A stretch of 64,000 bases of DNA from Leptasterias polaris (lineage: Eukaryota > Echinodermata > Asteroidea > Forcipulatida > Asteriidae), in contig JAZGTN010000017.1 of the NCBI GenBank assembly GCA_037783415.1, positions 3,230,501 through 3,294,500 of the forward strand. Reading direction: 5' to 3'. The translations under genes and the position numbers were made by a program. Every line of letters starts with the position of its first letter. Within the stretch, counting starts at the first letter, position 1. Below are positions 35,277 to 46,310 of this stretch, piece by piece. The notes below the pieces were generated by a model that was given only the letters and a program-made list of their open reading frames with translations, ran no database searches and was not told the origin of the DNA.

Positions 35277-35700
35277 TATGGTGGCCCTGAAGGGACATCG
35301 CACATCGCAAATATCTTTGCAAATATTTGCGCTGTCGCAAATATTATCGCAAATATTATCGATAATATTTGCGACGTCGCAAATATTTTATTATCGATAA
35401 TATTTGCGACGTCGCAAATATTATTGCAAATATTTGCGACGTCGCAAATATTATCGCAAATATCTTTGCAAATATTTGCGACGTCGCAAATATTATCGCA
35501 AATATCTTTGCAAATATTTGCGACGTCGCAAATATTATCGATAATATTATCGATAATATTTGCGACGTCGCAAATATTATCGATAATATTTGCGATAATA
35601 TTTGCGACGTCGCAAATATTATCGCAAATATTATCGATAATATTTGCGACGTCGCAAATATTATTGCATACTTTATCGCATACTTCGTCGCATAGTTTGC
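35277..35700. repeat. left subterminal palindrome array of the 7-kb element
   Basis: Eight copies of a 24-bp palindrome centred on GCGACGTCGC, spaced about 35-45 bp, alternating with other self-complementary modules. Long ORFs read through it on both strands (NICDVANII-type repeats) because the modules lack stops; they are not taken as genes. Confidence 0.85.
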
Positions 35701-36136
35701 ATATTTGTGGTGGATATTTTTTCAAGAGCCTAGATGGTCTTAAGGTTGTTTGGGTTCCAGCCTTCATTCCTTTAACGTGTACACGCGGGTGGATAGTCGG
35801 ATACAGTCTGCTCTGCGCCGTGTGTGTGTACATGTCAAATGCACTGAGATTGAGAATGATATGAAGGGAGATGTTGACATCCGTGGTCGTTTTTTGATGA
35901 ATCTCAACCAAAAAAGGCATCAAGTCAACAAGATCAGCATTATGCCACCTTCAAAAGGATCAGTGGTGAGGATTGTTAATTAATGTTGTGTAGTTACGAT
36001 AATCGGTTGTCCGTCCAGAGCAGAGGGGATGGCTCAGTCAAGGTCCTTTCTCTATATAGAATAGTAGTACTACGTACTACGGTACATGGAGTCTAGACCT
36101 CCTTGGAAAGTATAAAAACTAGGCCACCAGGCAGGA

Positions 36137-36334
36137 CCCAATTTCATAAAGCTGTTTAGCAGAAAATACTGCTTGGAAAATGTACTATTTGCTTAGCAAA
36201 ATTTAGTAGGGTACCAGTCGCAACTATGTTAACTTTATGGAATACACTGGCAGTAGCTAACCTGTTTGTTTCTGTTTAGCAAAGTGTTTGTGCTTAACAC
36301 TTTTTTTGACAGGCTTTATGAAATTTGGCCCAGG
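36137..36334. repeat. foldback MITE inside the left TIR
   Basis: CCCAATTTCATAAAGC at left and GCTTTATGAAATTTGGCCC at right are inverted. The right arm of the large element lacks this insert, so it entered after the arms formed. Related ends are seen near 55621 and 56125-56145. Confidence 0.6.
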
Positions 36335-36941
36335 ACTCGAGTCAATACATACGGCAGGTACCGATAAATAGTCAGGTAGTCGTTGCGATAATCGTAATCC
36401 ACCATCCTCCCGACGGTCGGAGAGGTTGGTGGGTTACGATTATCACAACTAAACGCTGTACCAAGTACGAAGTAGGGCCCAAGTGTCTTGTTTTTAAATT
36501 GAACTGCAAAATTAATGTAATGAGCAAACACCCCCCCCCCCCCCCCTAAAAAAATAAAAAACATTACCCCTCTTACCTGACCCTTGGTTCGGGTATAATT
36601 GACTGTTGGATTAGATCATTTATACAACTCAAGACAACACTAACCATAAAAGCTGTACTAACAGATTTTTCCAAAACATTGTGATCTTCGTCACAATTGT
36701 CGAGACTGTTACAGAAAAATAGTTGCGACTCATCTTTTTCAGATTTTGACTTCTTACAGAACCCAAATGTGTGTGTGGGGGGGATCTCCTATGGGTTGTT
36801 GGACTGGACAAATCAGAAGAGTATATTTCCACCCTTACTATGTACATGATTTCTTCAAAATGGGAAAACTTTGCGTTAACAAAAATTGACATGAACTTAA
36901 CAGTTACCTGATTTGTTATTCTTCTACTACTTTGTTTGCAG

Positions 36942-37119
36942 AAAATATCGCAATGTTGAATACCAGCAAGTTGTCAGATGGTGTTGGGGCTACCTCGGAA
37001 GGTTCAACAGAGTGCCACTTCCTTCATGTACATGTATAATGGATGCCATCCGAACGATGTACCCCAATGGACAAAAGGATTTTTGTACCTCCACCACCAC
37101 TAGACTAAAAGTAATTTAA
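36942..37119 (+). CDS. P2RX7_C-like domain exon in the 7-kb element
   Basis: After a good splice acceptor (TTTGTTTGCAG, ends 36941) an exon reads KYRNVEYQQVVRWCWGYLGR, then an LPSC motif, a DAIRTMYP block and GQ, and ends at TAA (37117-37119). The pattern of EY, W, G, LPSC, IR, YP and GQ is that of the cysteine-containing C-terminal domain of P2X7 receptors (P2RX7_C), which also occurs in many invertebrate proteins unrelated to channels. AATAAA-like sequence follows within 15 bases, so this may be a last exon. Upstream exons were not identified. It may be a gene of the element or a captured host exon. Confidence 0.5.
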
Positions 37120-38737
37120 AAAAAATAAAAAAAATATTGCCAATCTTATTGTATGAGTTCCTCATCTCACCTGAATTTAGGGTGGGTAATGTGTTATTTA
37201 TAGCCGCTATAGTTGGTGAAATGTTTGTAAATGCTCCCAAATGAGATTCAAAAGTTAGACGGCTAGACGCACAAATAATTTGTCAAACATATAGCCCATG
37301 CTGTTGTGTCTCTCACTGGTTTGTATTCACACTACATATTACATACATGGAAGTTTTACGGTAAAGAGGCTTCAAAAGGGGAACTTTTTTGAGAACCACA
37401 ATCTTGGATAAAAATCTGTAAACATTTGGTTCACTGAGATGGGATGGATGTCATTACAAGAACATCGCTATAATCCGGTGAGGTTTGTGGTAACACCAAC
37501 ACACCATGTGAATGATCTCTTTGTGGTGGTCCTGAAAAGAAATGGTGGTTTCACAACTTGATGTTTTGATCAGTATGCACTGTTCGTCTTCATGAAGTTG
37601 TCAAACCACCACTGCTCAAAAGAAATTTTACACATGTCACTGCAAACCTCACCTGATTGCACTTCCACCATGCAAAGTTTAAATTATACTTAAATTCTAG
37701 AATATGTTCAGCTAGTCTGGTGCATAGTTTTCAGGATTGAGGATACAAACATGGTGGCCTCCATTTACTATAAATTTTTAGATGATCAACGAGTAAATGA
37801 CAATAAACACTTTTAATGTACCGGTACACACATCAGTCTTTATGAGTATTATTTTATTTCAAAGTACCCCTCTTCAGTTTCAATTGAAAGCAGCTTATTT
37901 AAAAGAGAATGTTGCTAACCCTTTTTGAATAATTAAAGACATTCTAAACAACCACCTTACATACACAAAGCAGTATTTTATAAATTAAAAGTATTATTTA
38001 ATGTCAAGAATTAATTTAAATAACACTACCCATGTATTAGAATAGTTGACCTCCCCTTTGTAGTTTCAAATTTGAGGCATTAAAAAGGAAATATTGCCAA
38101 ACTAATTCTTTGCGTTGCTTACTCGTCTTGCATTAAAAGACCACCTTATCAAAAATGATCAGCTCAATTAAGAAAATGTAAACAAAAAGTACAAATTACA
38201 GTCAACACTAGCAAGTTAGGTTTTCTGGCAACTTGTAAACAAAGACGTGTAATTGATGTTTTGTGTTTGCCCTGGATGAAAACACATTACACATGAAATG
38301 TTTTCTCACTGTGAATACTCCAACTCCTCTGTTTCCCTCCCCAAACAACTCCTGTACTTCACCATGCAATAAGCACAAACTAGGGCTGCTCATTAATTTT
38401 ACACAGCAAACAAAATTAATATTTAAAACAATAATAATAATAACAAATAATTATACATGTACTCAATAAAACCCTACATTTAAATTACCTGATGTGGTTG
38501 TGGTCAAATAAAAGTTACATAAACGTCTCATAAGATAATAAAGGTGTACAGAAATATGTACAATGTGATCAACAAGGTAAACAATCCAAAATGGCTTGCT
38601 GAATTAATCATAGTGACCATCAGAAATATTCCTCTGCATGTACAATAAGGTATTTAAGCAAACTATCTCAAATGTATCTCCTCAATACATGTATTAGGAT
38701 GACAAAAGAGACTTTGTTTTCATTTAATTTATTCTGG

Positions 38738-38966
38738 TTGTGAAGCCAAGGACTCTCAGAAAAGCGAACGAAATCAATGTACTAGCAAATAACCAAATGG
38801 AAAAAAAGACAAGGAAGTTTCAATTTTAGATGCGGGAGGAAAACCCATGCAGTCGGGTAGGGACTGAAAACCCAATCCACATAGTGCCCCCAGCAGGATT
38901 CGAACCTGAGTCCTACAGGTGAAAGGTGAGGAAAGATACCTCTACACCAACCCAACCACCTCATTG
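38738..38966 (-). repeat. tRNA-derived SINE, family 2, copy 1
   Basis: On the minus strand a head with TGGTGTAGAGG (A-box-like) and GGTTCGAATCC (B box, complement near 38890-38900), then a body with TTTTCCTCCCGCATC and a tail CCTTGGCTTCACAACC. A relative lies at 57606-57862. Confidence 0.7.
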
Positions 38967-39049
38967 AAACGGGGGATAGTTTAATTTTCATTATCGCATT
39001 GTTTTCCTATTTTCTCTTTACCACAATTTGGGGCAGTACTGATTTGGGG

Positions 39050-39502
39050 TCACTTTCTGTCCCGCTTGCCTTCATCACCAATCACCGCCTTCTCCCCAGA
39101 CTCCTCCTGAATTGTTGACCCTTGTCCCTTCTTTGAACAACCATCATCGGCCTTTGTTCTTTTATTAGACTTCTTCCCAGTTGTGCTCTTCCTTCTTATT
39201 GAAGAATCATCACCTTCTTCAGTTAATACTTTTCTTCTCTTCAGATGTTGTCTCGCTCTTCCCAGCCTGCTCTGTGTTTCTTGGACATCTTCAATGCCAG
39301 GTTTAGGTTGAGGTCTGCCAACAGGTTCAGTTATTAAATTAAACCTTGACACAAAACTTTCCCCAGCAGTGTCCTTGTCTGGTCTTGTTACCGTGCTTGA
39401 ATGATAGGGGGCCAGGATTGCAAACGCTGAAGAAAATTGGACTTTATGTTTTCTCACCTTGCTGATAAAGGAGCACTGTCGCCTTGATGACTCTCTTTGC
39501 AT
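39050..39502 (-). CDS. hypothetical basic protein, exon in the 7-kb element
   Basis: 150 codons directly after a splice acceptor (AATAATTTCAG, then ATTATG). The product is strongly basic and polar, with clustered lysine/arginine runs (LKRRK, GKKSNKRTK) that look like nuclear localisation signals, and no hydrophobic segments. It ends in a Lys/Arg/Asp-rich tail. No family is recognised. It could be the last exon of a protein carried by the element, with upstream exons on the minus strand at higher coordinates. A hydrophobic open stretch at 40275-40526 is a weak candidate. Confidence 0.4.
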   Translation of the reverse strand: MQRESSRRQCSFISKVRKHKVQFSSAFAILAPYHSSTVTRPDKDTAGESFVSRFNLITEPVGRPQPKPGIEDVQETQSRLGRARQHLKRRKVLTEEGDDSSIRRKSTTGKKSNKRTKADDGCSKKGQGSTIQEESGEKAVIGDEGKRDRK

Positions 39503-39848
39503 AATCTGAAATTATTCAGAATATGAAGTAACATCAATTATGAAATATTTCTCATTGAATAGATTCTTGTAAACCTGAATAACCAATATTCATTATAGGT
39601 CATTCTTTGCTCATTAAAACCTTGTGGCTGCTCAAAGGAACATAGCTTCAATGGCTTGAGGTTCTCAGACAATAACCACCATACAGGGCTAAGACAGTGT
39701 TGTTCTAATTGTATGGGGATTAAAAGGATTAGGACATGGTGCTCCTGTCATAAAACTGATCATTATCACAGGAAATGATTATTGATTTTTTTTTTTCACT
39801 TAACTGGGAATTTACTATAAATTTGAAGTGTTTTAAGTATTCTGAAAC

Positions 39849-40169
39849 ATGTCAGAAGTTATGTTTTCAATTATTTTTTTATTTTTTATTTTTTTTATTT
39901 TTGGGGGGGAATTATTAGTAATCTACAATACTGACCTACGTGTTACCCCGTGTTGGAAGAACAAAAGCGAACATATTGCTGGAATGGTGTTGCCTGCATT
40001 GAAGTACATAACTAACAGGTACAGAACTGAATATTTAAGTAGCAAGGAAAATAACTATGGACATAATAAACAGGAAGAATTTTACATTTTAGCAATTATT
40101 AGAACAGACACAAAGTTTGTAGAAAATGTAAAGGGAAGTAAAATTGAAAACTACATAAAAGCATTATGA
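39849..40169 (+). other. unrecognised ORF, 106 codons
   Basis: A leading hydrophobic F/I-rich segment comes from a T-rich run, followed by a polar part (PCWKNKSEHIAG...). No family recognised. It lies in the middle of the 7-kb element and may be chance. Confidence 0.2.
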
Positions 40170-41117
40170 GCGCTATGGGACATCCTACGTTCCACACAAA
40201 GACTAAAATAAATAATGCTTATTTTAACCATGCATGCTGAAAAGAATTGTATTTTAGTTGGAAGCACAATACAATTATGTATTTGACAGCAACTTATTCC
40301 ATTGGTTTAGTACATGGTACAGGTTATTTTTTTCATGTGAATAAACCATTAATAAAGAGCAAAATCTGTATACAGATTGCATAAATGTACATGACATGAC
40401 AATTTTCAAAAGGATACGATCAACTGCTCCTTCAGGAATCAATCCTTGAAGAGATGGAGTGTAGTCCGGAAGAACGGCAGCAACACGATGCGTACACACA
40501 AGTTGACACGCAACAACCCATAGCAACTAAACAGTGAATTAAAAGGAAGAAATTAATAGAAAAAAAATAGATGCAAGAACAAATTATTTTTTCTAATTTT
40601 ATTTAACATTACAGCAGATATTTGAATATAAGAATTACAGTCATGATACAGGTTCGGCATCTGTGTGGCATTTTAATTCATCAATAAAGTACTTCTTCAT
40701 GGTATGAAGACTTACGCACTGTACTTCTAAGTTAGTGCTACTGACTATGTGCAGTGCCGCCATTGGTTCTCCCAAGGTCAAACACCCACGGCGCAGTGTA
40801 ACTTAACTGTCTCATACAGTGCAAACATTTTGACAAAAAAATTCTGATGTTTCATCTATCCAAAACAACTTAATAGTTAAAAAGGACTACCACCAGTACA
40901 ATGTAATGTAGGAAAAATAAAGCAGTTTTATGTCAGCACAGGCTGCTGTATGATCAGTAATTATAGTAGGCCTAATAAAAACAAAAATAATAATAAATGG
41001 GCCCTAAGTAGGCCTAATCATAATCATGAGGCTTAATTACTTGGTACAGCGTTTAGTTTCAATAATCGTAACCCACCACCATCCTCTCTGACCGTCGGAA
41101 GGATGGTGGGTTACGAT

Positions 41118-41439
41118 GAATGCCAGTCAAGTTTCCCCCCAGCTAAGTCGCCCACTACAAAGTCGCCCACTACAAAGTCTCCCCCCTGGCAAAGTCGCCC
41201 CCCTCACATTGTTACGCCAACATACAGAGTGGATCTCCTTCTGCCTGAATAAGTTGTTTCAAAATTCTCAACAGCGCCCTCACTCTGTGAAATGGCTCAA
41301 CCTTTTATACACCGGGTGACAGGGGGCGACTTTGTGAGGGGCGACTTCGACTTGAGAGAGGGGGCCACTTTGTATGTGAGGAGCGACCTTTGTAGTACTA
41401 GTGGGCGACTTTGATGGAAGGGCGACTTGACTGGTTTCC
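41118..41439. mobile_element. 322-bp MITE nested in the right TIR, 8-bp target duplication
   Basis: Flanked by GTTACGAT on both sides (41110-41117, 41440-41447). Ends inverted (CCAGTCAAG and CTTGACTGG), with repeated AAGTCGCCCACTACA modules on one side and GGGCGACTT on the other. The left arm of the large element shows the empty site, a continuous palindrome with GTTACGATTATC near 36440. An 8-bp duplication is typical of hAT elements. Confidence 0.75.
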
Positions 41440-41939
41440 GTTACGATTATCGCAACAACTACCTAACTAATTTATAGGTAACAGCAAAAGAGCCATATGT
41501 TATGTATTCACCCGATTGACCCAAGTCCTGGTGGTGGCCTTTTAAATTATAATTTATCAAATATCAATCAAGTTCAGGAGTTATACATTAAATACTAGTT
41601 TTTACTCCAGTAGTAGTAGGCCTAAACTAGTATTTAATGTTCCTAAACTAGCCCTCTGCTCTGGACAACCGATTATCGTAACTACACAAAATTAACAATC
41701 CTCACCACTGATCCTTTTGAAGGCGGCATAATGTTGACTTGCATGCCTTTGCTGGACAGACCACGGATGTCAACCTCTCTTCGTCTCATCTCATGTGTAC
41801 CTATAGGCTATAGTGCAAGCTAAAAAAACACACGCGCGCACAGAGCAGACTGTATCCGACTATCCACCCGCGTGTACACGTTAAAGGAATGAAGGCTGGA
41901 ACCCAAACAACCTTAAGACCATCTAGGCTCTTGAAAAAA

Positions 41940-42302
41940 TATCCACCACAAATATGCAAACTATGCGACGAAGTATGCAATAAAGTATGCAATAATATTT
42001 GCGACGTCGCAAATATTATCGATAATATTATCGATAATATTTGCGACGTCGCAAATATTATCGCAAATATTATCGATAATATTTGCGACGTCGCAAATAT
42101 TATCGATAATATTATCGATAATATTTGCGACGTCGCAAATATTTGCAAAGATATTTGCGATAATATTTGCGACGTCGCAAATATTTGCAATAATATTTGC
42201 GACGTCGCAAATATTATCGATAATATTATCGATAATATTTGCGACATCGCAAATATTTGCAAAGATATTTGCGATGTGCGATGTCCCTTCAGGGCCACCA
42301 TA
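41940..42302. repeat. right subterminal palindrome array of the 7-kb element
   Basis: Six GCGACGTCGC palindromes and one GCGACATCGC variant, in inverted order to the left array, ending in CCCTTCAGGGCCACCATA. Confidence 0.85.
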
Positions 42303-42360
42303 GTTTACGGAGCCTATGGAAGTAGATCACCAATAATTGCGTCTTTCCGGTCTATGAGAA

Positions 42361-42516
42361 ATGGACATATCAGAGCAGTTTTGGGACCATTTGGAAAGGA
42401 ACCGTCGAGAGGTAGCGAATTGGCGAATTTTCCCCGATGTTAAAAAGGCGTCTCCGATCACGCACAGGAACTACTACCGTCGAGGTAGCGAATTGGCGAA
42501 TTTTCCCCGATGTTAA
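42361..42516 (+). other. second small ORF of the unit, copy 2
   Basis: 51 codons, MDISEQFWDHLERN..., downstream of the restored end of unit 2. The 3' half arises from the 60-bp internal duplication read in another frame. Confidence 0.25.
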
Positions 42517-43185
42517 AAAGGCGTCTCACGCACAGGAACAACTACTACTACTAGTACTAGACTACTACTAGAATAAAGATCAGCAGAATATATTAAAGAA
42601 CAGCAGCATAACTTTTGAAGTAGATTAAAGTAATTTGAGGAATGGATAAATAAACAAACCAAAGCCTCTCCTAAATGAACTGTGCACGTCCCGACTCATT
42701 CATTTGCTGTACTTGTTTCCCGCCATTTGGGTGTGTCTGATTATTGAGAATAATTATGGGTCCTGACAAAAGTGTGCTGAACTGCTTTAAGACTGCCGCC
42801 AAAATAAAAGTTGCCGCAAAAAAAAGAACTTTCCAGAAAATATACAATTAATAGAAAGAAAAATGATGATAGGCCTATGTAATAAATTTTGACCCATGAT
42901 ATGGGCATATTCTTACGCAGAAAAGTTGTGCACCCTCAAGGGAGCATAATGGTTCTGGGATATAGCGATATTCATGTGCCATTTGCTTGTGCACAGTTAA
43001 ATGGGACTCCGTGTCACAAAGAATATGCTCTTACAGCGTGTTCAACTTGGTCATCAAAACAGCAAAGTTTGTTGGACATAGTTTTTGTTTTTTGTTTTTT
43101 TTTATATTAGAGCAAGTAGTAAATTACTATGTTTTTGATATACGACATGCGCTTGGAGCTTATCAATTTCACTAAATAGCCGACC

Positions 43186-43440
43186 ATGGAAACCATTTTT
43201 AACATAACGTTGAGCATTGAGTTGCGGCTCGTTGATGAGGAAGCACCTACCCCAGAAAGCGACAGCTCGGTGCAATGTGACACACCTGATGATGAGCCTA
43301 TGGAAGTTAGCTCTTTTGAAGGCGACGACTCGGGGCATGAAGAGCCTGAAGAGCCGATGGAAGTTAGTAGCTCTTCTGATCACTCTTATTTTGAGAGGTT
43401 AGAGGCGTTTACGGAGCCTATGGAAGTAGATCACAAATAA
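43186..43440 (+). CDS. acidic EPMEV-repeat small protein, array copy 3
   Basis: 84 codons with a strong Kozak start (GACCATGG) and a TAA stop. The first 17 residues are METIFNITLSIELRLVD, then an acidic, Ser-rich body with EPMEV three times (DDEPMEVSS, EEPMEVSS, TEPMEVDH). Relative to copy 4 it lacks 12 nt (four residues) in the middle, an in-frame change. No family recognised. A TATATT stretch lies about 90 bases upstream in every unit. Function unknown; it may be a small multicopy gene or only a repeat with a maintained frame. Confidence 0.45.
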   Translation: METIFNITLSIELRLVDEEAPTPESDSSVQCDTPDDEPMEVSSFEGDDSGHEEPEEPMEVSSSSDHSYFERLEAFTEPMEVDHK

Positions 43441-44270
43441 TTGCGTCTTTCCGGTCTATGAGAAATGGACATATCAGAGCAGTTTTGGGACCATTTGGAA
43501 AGGAACCGTCGAGAGGTAGCGAATTGGCGAATTTTTCCCGATGTTAAAAAGGCGTCTCCGATCACGCACAGGAACTACTACCGTCGAGGTAGCGAATTGG
43601 CGAATTTTCCCCGATGTTAAAAAGGCGTCTCACGCACAGGAACAACTACTACTACTAGTACTAGACTACTACTAGAATAAAGATCAGCAGAATATATTAA
43701 AGAACAGCAGCATAACTTTTGAAGTAGATTAAAGTAATTTGAGGAATGGATAAATAAACAAATCAAAGCCTCTCCTAAATGAACTGTGCACGTCCCGACT
43801 CATTCATTTGCTGTACTGTTTCCCGCCATTTGGGTGTGTCTGATTATTGAGAATAATTATGGGTCCTGACAAAAGTGTGCTGAACTGCTTTAAGACTGCC
43901 GCCAAAATAAAAGTTGCCGCAAAAAAAAGAACTTTCCAGAAAATATACAATTAATAGAAAGAAAAATGATGATAGGCCTATGTAATAAATTTTGACCCAT
44001 GATATGGGCATATTCTTACGCAGAAAAGTTGTGCACCCTCAAGGGAGCATAATGGTTCTGGGATATAGCGATATTCATGTGCCATTTGCTTGTGCACAGA
44101 ATGGGACTCCGTGTCACAAAGAATATGCTCTTACAGCGTGTTCAACTTGGTCATCAAAACAGCAAAGTTTGTTGGACATAGTTTTTTTATATTAGAGCAA
44201 GTAGTAAATTACTATGTTTTTGATATACGACATGCGCTTGGAGCTTATCAATTTCACTAAATAGCCGACC

Positions 44271-44537
44271 ATGGAAACCATTTTTAACATAACGTTGAGC
44301 ATTGAGTTGCGGCTCGTTGATGAGGAAACACCTACCCCAGAAAGCGACAGCTCGGTGCAATGTGACACACCTGATGATGAGCCTATGGAAGTTAGCTCTT
44401 TTGAAGGCGACGACTCGGGGCAGTGTGAAAAACCTGAAGAGCCTGAAGAGCCGATGGAAGTTAGTAGCTCTTCTGATCACTCTTATTTTGAGAGGTTAGA
44501 GGCGTTTACGGAGCCTATGGAAGTAGATCACCAATAA
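44271..44537 (+). CDS. acidic EPMEV-repeat small protein, array copy 4
   Basis: 88 codons, the longest version, with GQCEKPEEPEEPMEV in the middle and EPMEVDHQ at the end. It shares the start context and TATATT upstream with the other copies. The unit around it lacks one of the two 60-bp downstream repeats. Confidence 0.45.
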   Translation: METIFNITLSIELRLVDEETPTPESDSSVQCDTPDDEPMEVSSFEGDDSGQCEKPEEPEEPMEVSSSSDHSYFERLEAFTEPMEVDHQ

Positions 44538-45621
44538 TTGCGTCTTTCCGGTCTATGAGAAATGGACATATCAGAGCAGTTTTGGGACCATTTGGAAAGG
44601 AACCGTCGAGAGGTAGCGAATTGGCGAATTTTCCCCGATGTTAAAAAGGCGTCTCACGCACAGGAACAACTACTACTAGACTACTACTAGAATAAAGATC
44701 AGCAGAATATATTAAAGAACAGCAGCATAACTTTTGAAGTAGATTAAAAGTAATTTGAGGAATGGATAAATAAACAAACCAAAGGCTCTCCTATACCTAA
44801 ATGAACTGTGCACGTCCCCGTCTCATTCATTTGCTGTACTTGTTTCCCGCCATTTGGGTGTGTGTGATTATTGAGAATATAGGTTCTGACAAAAGTGTGC
44901 TGAACTGCTTTACGACTGCCGCCAAAATAAAAGTTGCCGCAAAAAAAAGACCTTTCCAGAAAAAATACAATTAATAGAAAGAAAAATGATGATATGTAAT
45001 AAATTTTGACCCATGATATGGGCATATTCTTACGCAGAAAAGTTGTGCACCCTCAAGGGAGCCTAATGGTTCTGGGATATAGCGATATTCATGTGCCAAT
45101 TCATATTCACGCACAGGAACTAAGTTGAACACAATTACTAATTTTGGTTGCAACAACCGAAATCAGCTGCCTGCAGTTTTGAGTCGATTGGGGTTTGAGG
45201 AAATGTCTTTACTAGAAGGCCTAATACGTACGCGCCTACGGAGTGATGAGCAAGAATCATCTGTAATTGCTTAAAAAAAAGAGTTTTCTCTCGAATATGA
45301 CTTCATTTTATAAGGAAATTATAACGCAAGGCTAAAGTTATGAAATTCATAGTTTAATTTCGGAAAAAACAAAAACATCCGCAGAGGGGACCTCTCACAT
45401 GGAGACCATGACCGGTGTTTTGAGCACGGGAGGGAGTAGACACTGAGTGCAACCCATTGCAAACTGTCAAATTTGAATGAAGATTGCTCTACCACTGCAC
45501 CTTGTAGGGGAGGTGGAAAAATAATAAATAAAACCTAGGAGATTGTTTGATTGTCCGGACATGGTTTTATATCAAAGCTTTCTAAAATAAATTGGGAAAA
45601 AAATAATGAACAAAAAAAGGT

Positions 45622-45742
45622 TGTCAGAAGTGGGATTCGAACCCACGCCCCCATTCAGGGACCAGAACGCCCATATCGCATTATTTAATGCGAAGGAATT
45701 GATCCTTGAGTCTGGCGCCTTAGACCGCTCGGCCATCCTGAC
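45622..45742 (-). tRNA. tRNA-Leu (CAA), intron-containing, copy 1
   Basis: On the minus strand: GTCAGGA acceptor arm, TGGCCGAGCGG (A box), anticodon loop CTCAAG with anticodon CAA, an intron of about 37 bases after position 37, a long variable arm typical of leucine, GGTTCGAATCC (B box), and TTCTGAC plus discriminator A. The seven acceptor pairs include one G-T. A run of T (complement of 45612-45618) follows as the Pol III terminator. The variable arm has CCC-TGAAT-GGG, one pair weaker than copy 3. Confidence 0.95.
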
Positions 45743-46234
45743 ATGAAAGATGATGTGTCATATATCAATTATATCATTTGGAAAGGAACCGTCGAGAGGT
45801 AGCGAATTGGCGAATTTTCCCCGATGTTAAAAAGGCGTCTCACGCACAGGAACAACTACTACTAGACTACTACTAGAATAAAGATCAGCAGAATATATTA
45901 AAGAACAGCAGCATAACTTTTGAAGTAGATTAAAAGTAATTTGAGGAATGGATAAATAAACAAACCAAAGGCTCTCCTATACCTAAATGAACTGTGCACG
46001 TCCCCGTCTCATTCATTTGCTGTACTTGTTTCCCGCCATTTGGGTGTGTGTGATTATTGAGAATATAGGTTCTGACAAAAGTGTGCTGAACTGCTTTACG
46101 ACTGCCGCCAAAATAAAAGTTGCCGCAAAAAAAAGACCTTTCCAGAAAAAATACAATTAATAGAAAGAAAAATGATGATATGTAATAAATTTTGACCCAT
46201 GATATGGGCATATTCTTACGCAGAAAAGTTGTAT

Positions 46235-46310
46235 ACGCCCATATCGCATTATTTAATGCGAAGGAATTGATCCTTGAGTCTGGCGCCTTAGACCGCTCGG
46301 CCATCCTGAC
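46235..46310 (-). pseudogene. tRNA-Leu (CAA), truncated copy
   Basis: Keeps the 5' half (acceptor strand, D arm, anticodon, intron) but the sequence switches at about 46234 to the array unit, so the variable arm, T arm and 3' acceptor strand are missing. It marks a deletion junction in the tandem duplication. Confidence 0.9.

Larger units (their letters stand above)
35277..42302. mobile_element. 7-kb DNA element with long TIRs and GACGTC palindrome arrays
   Basis: The ends are perfect inverted repeats (TATGGTGGCCCTGAAGGG...). GTTTAC flanks both sides (35271-35276, 42303-42308) and occurs once in the empty sites of units 3 and 4. Because the ends are themselves palindromic, a shorter TTTA duplication is also possible. 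The outer 430 bp (left) and 300 bp (right) are arrays of palindromes: eight GCGACGTCGC centres at left, six plus one variant at right, joined by ATTATCGATAAT and TTGCAAATATC modules. The inverted repeat then continues, with gaps, to about 36490 and back from about 40975, some 1.2 kb per arm. The middle holds a P2RX7_C-like exon, a basic ORF, a SINE, and no recognised transposase. Superfamily not assigned. Confidence 0.85.

Noticed and set aside
35276..35923. Long ORFs with NICDVANII-type or QIFATSQIL-type repeats on both strands (also 41801-42443)
   Set aside because: Products of stop-free palindromic modules in the TIR arrays; open on both strands with unrelated peptides.
35277..42302. Polinton/Maverick, considered because of the 6-bp target duplication and long TIRs
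   Set aside because: No polymerase B, integrase, ATPase, protease or capsid genes; too short, and the ends are not AG...CT.
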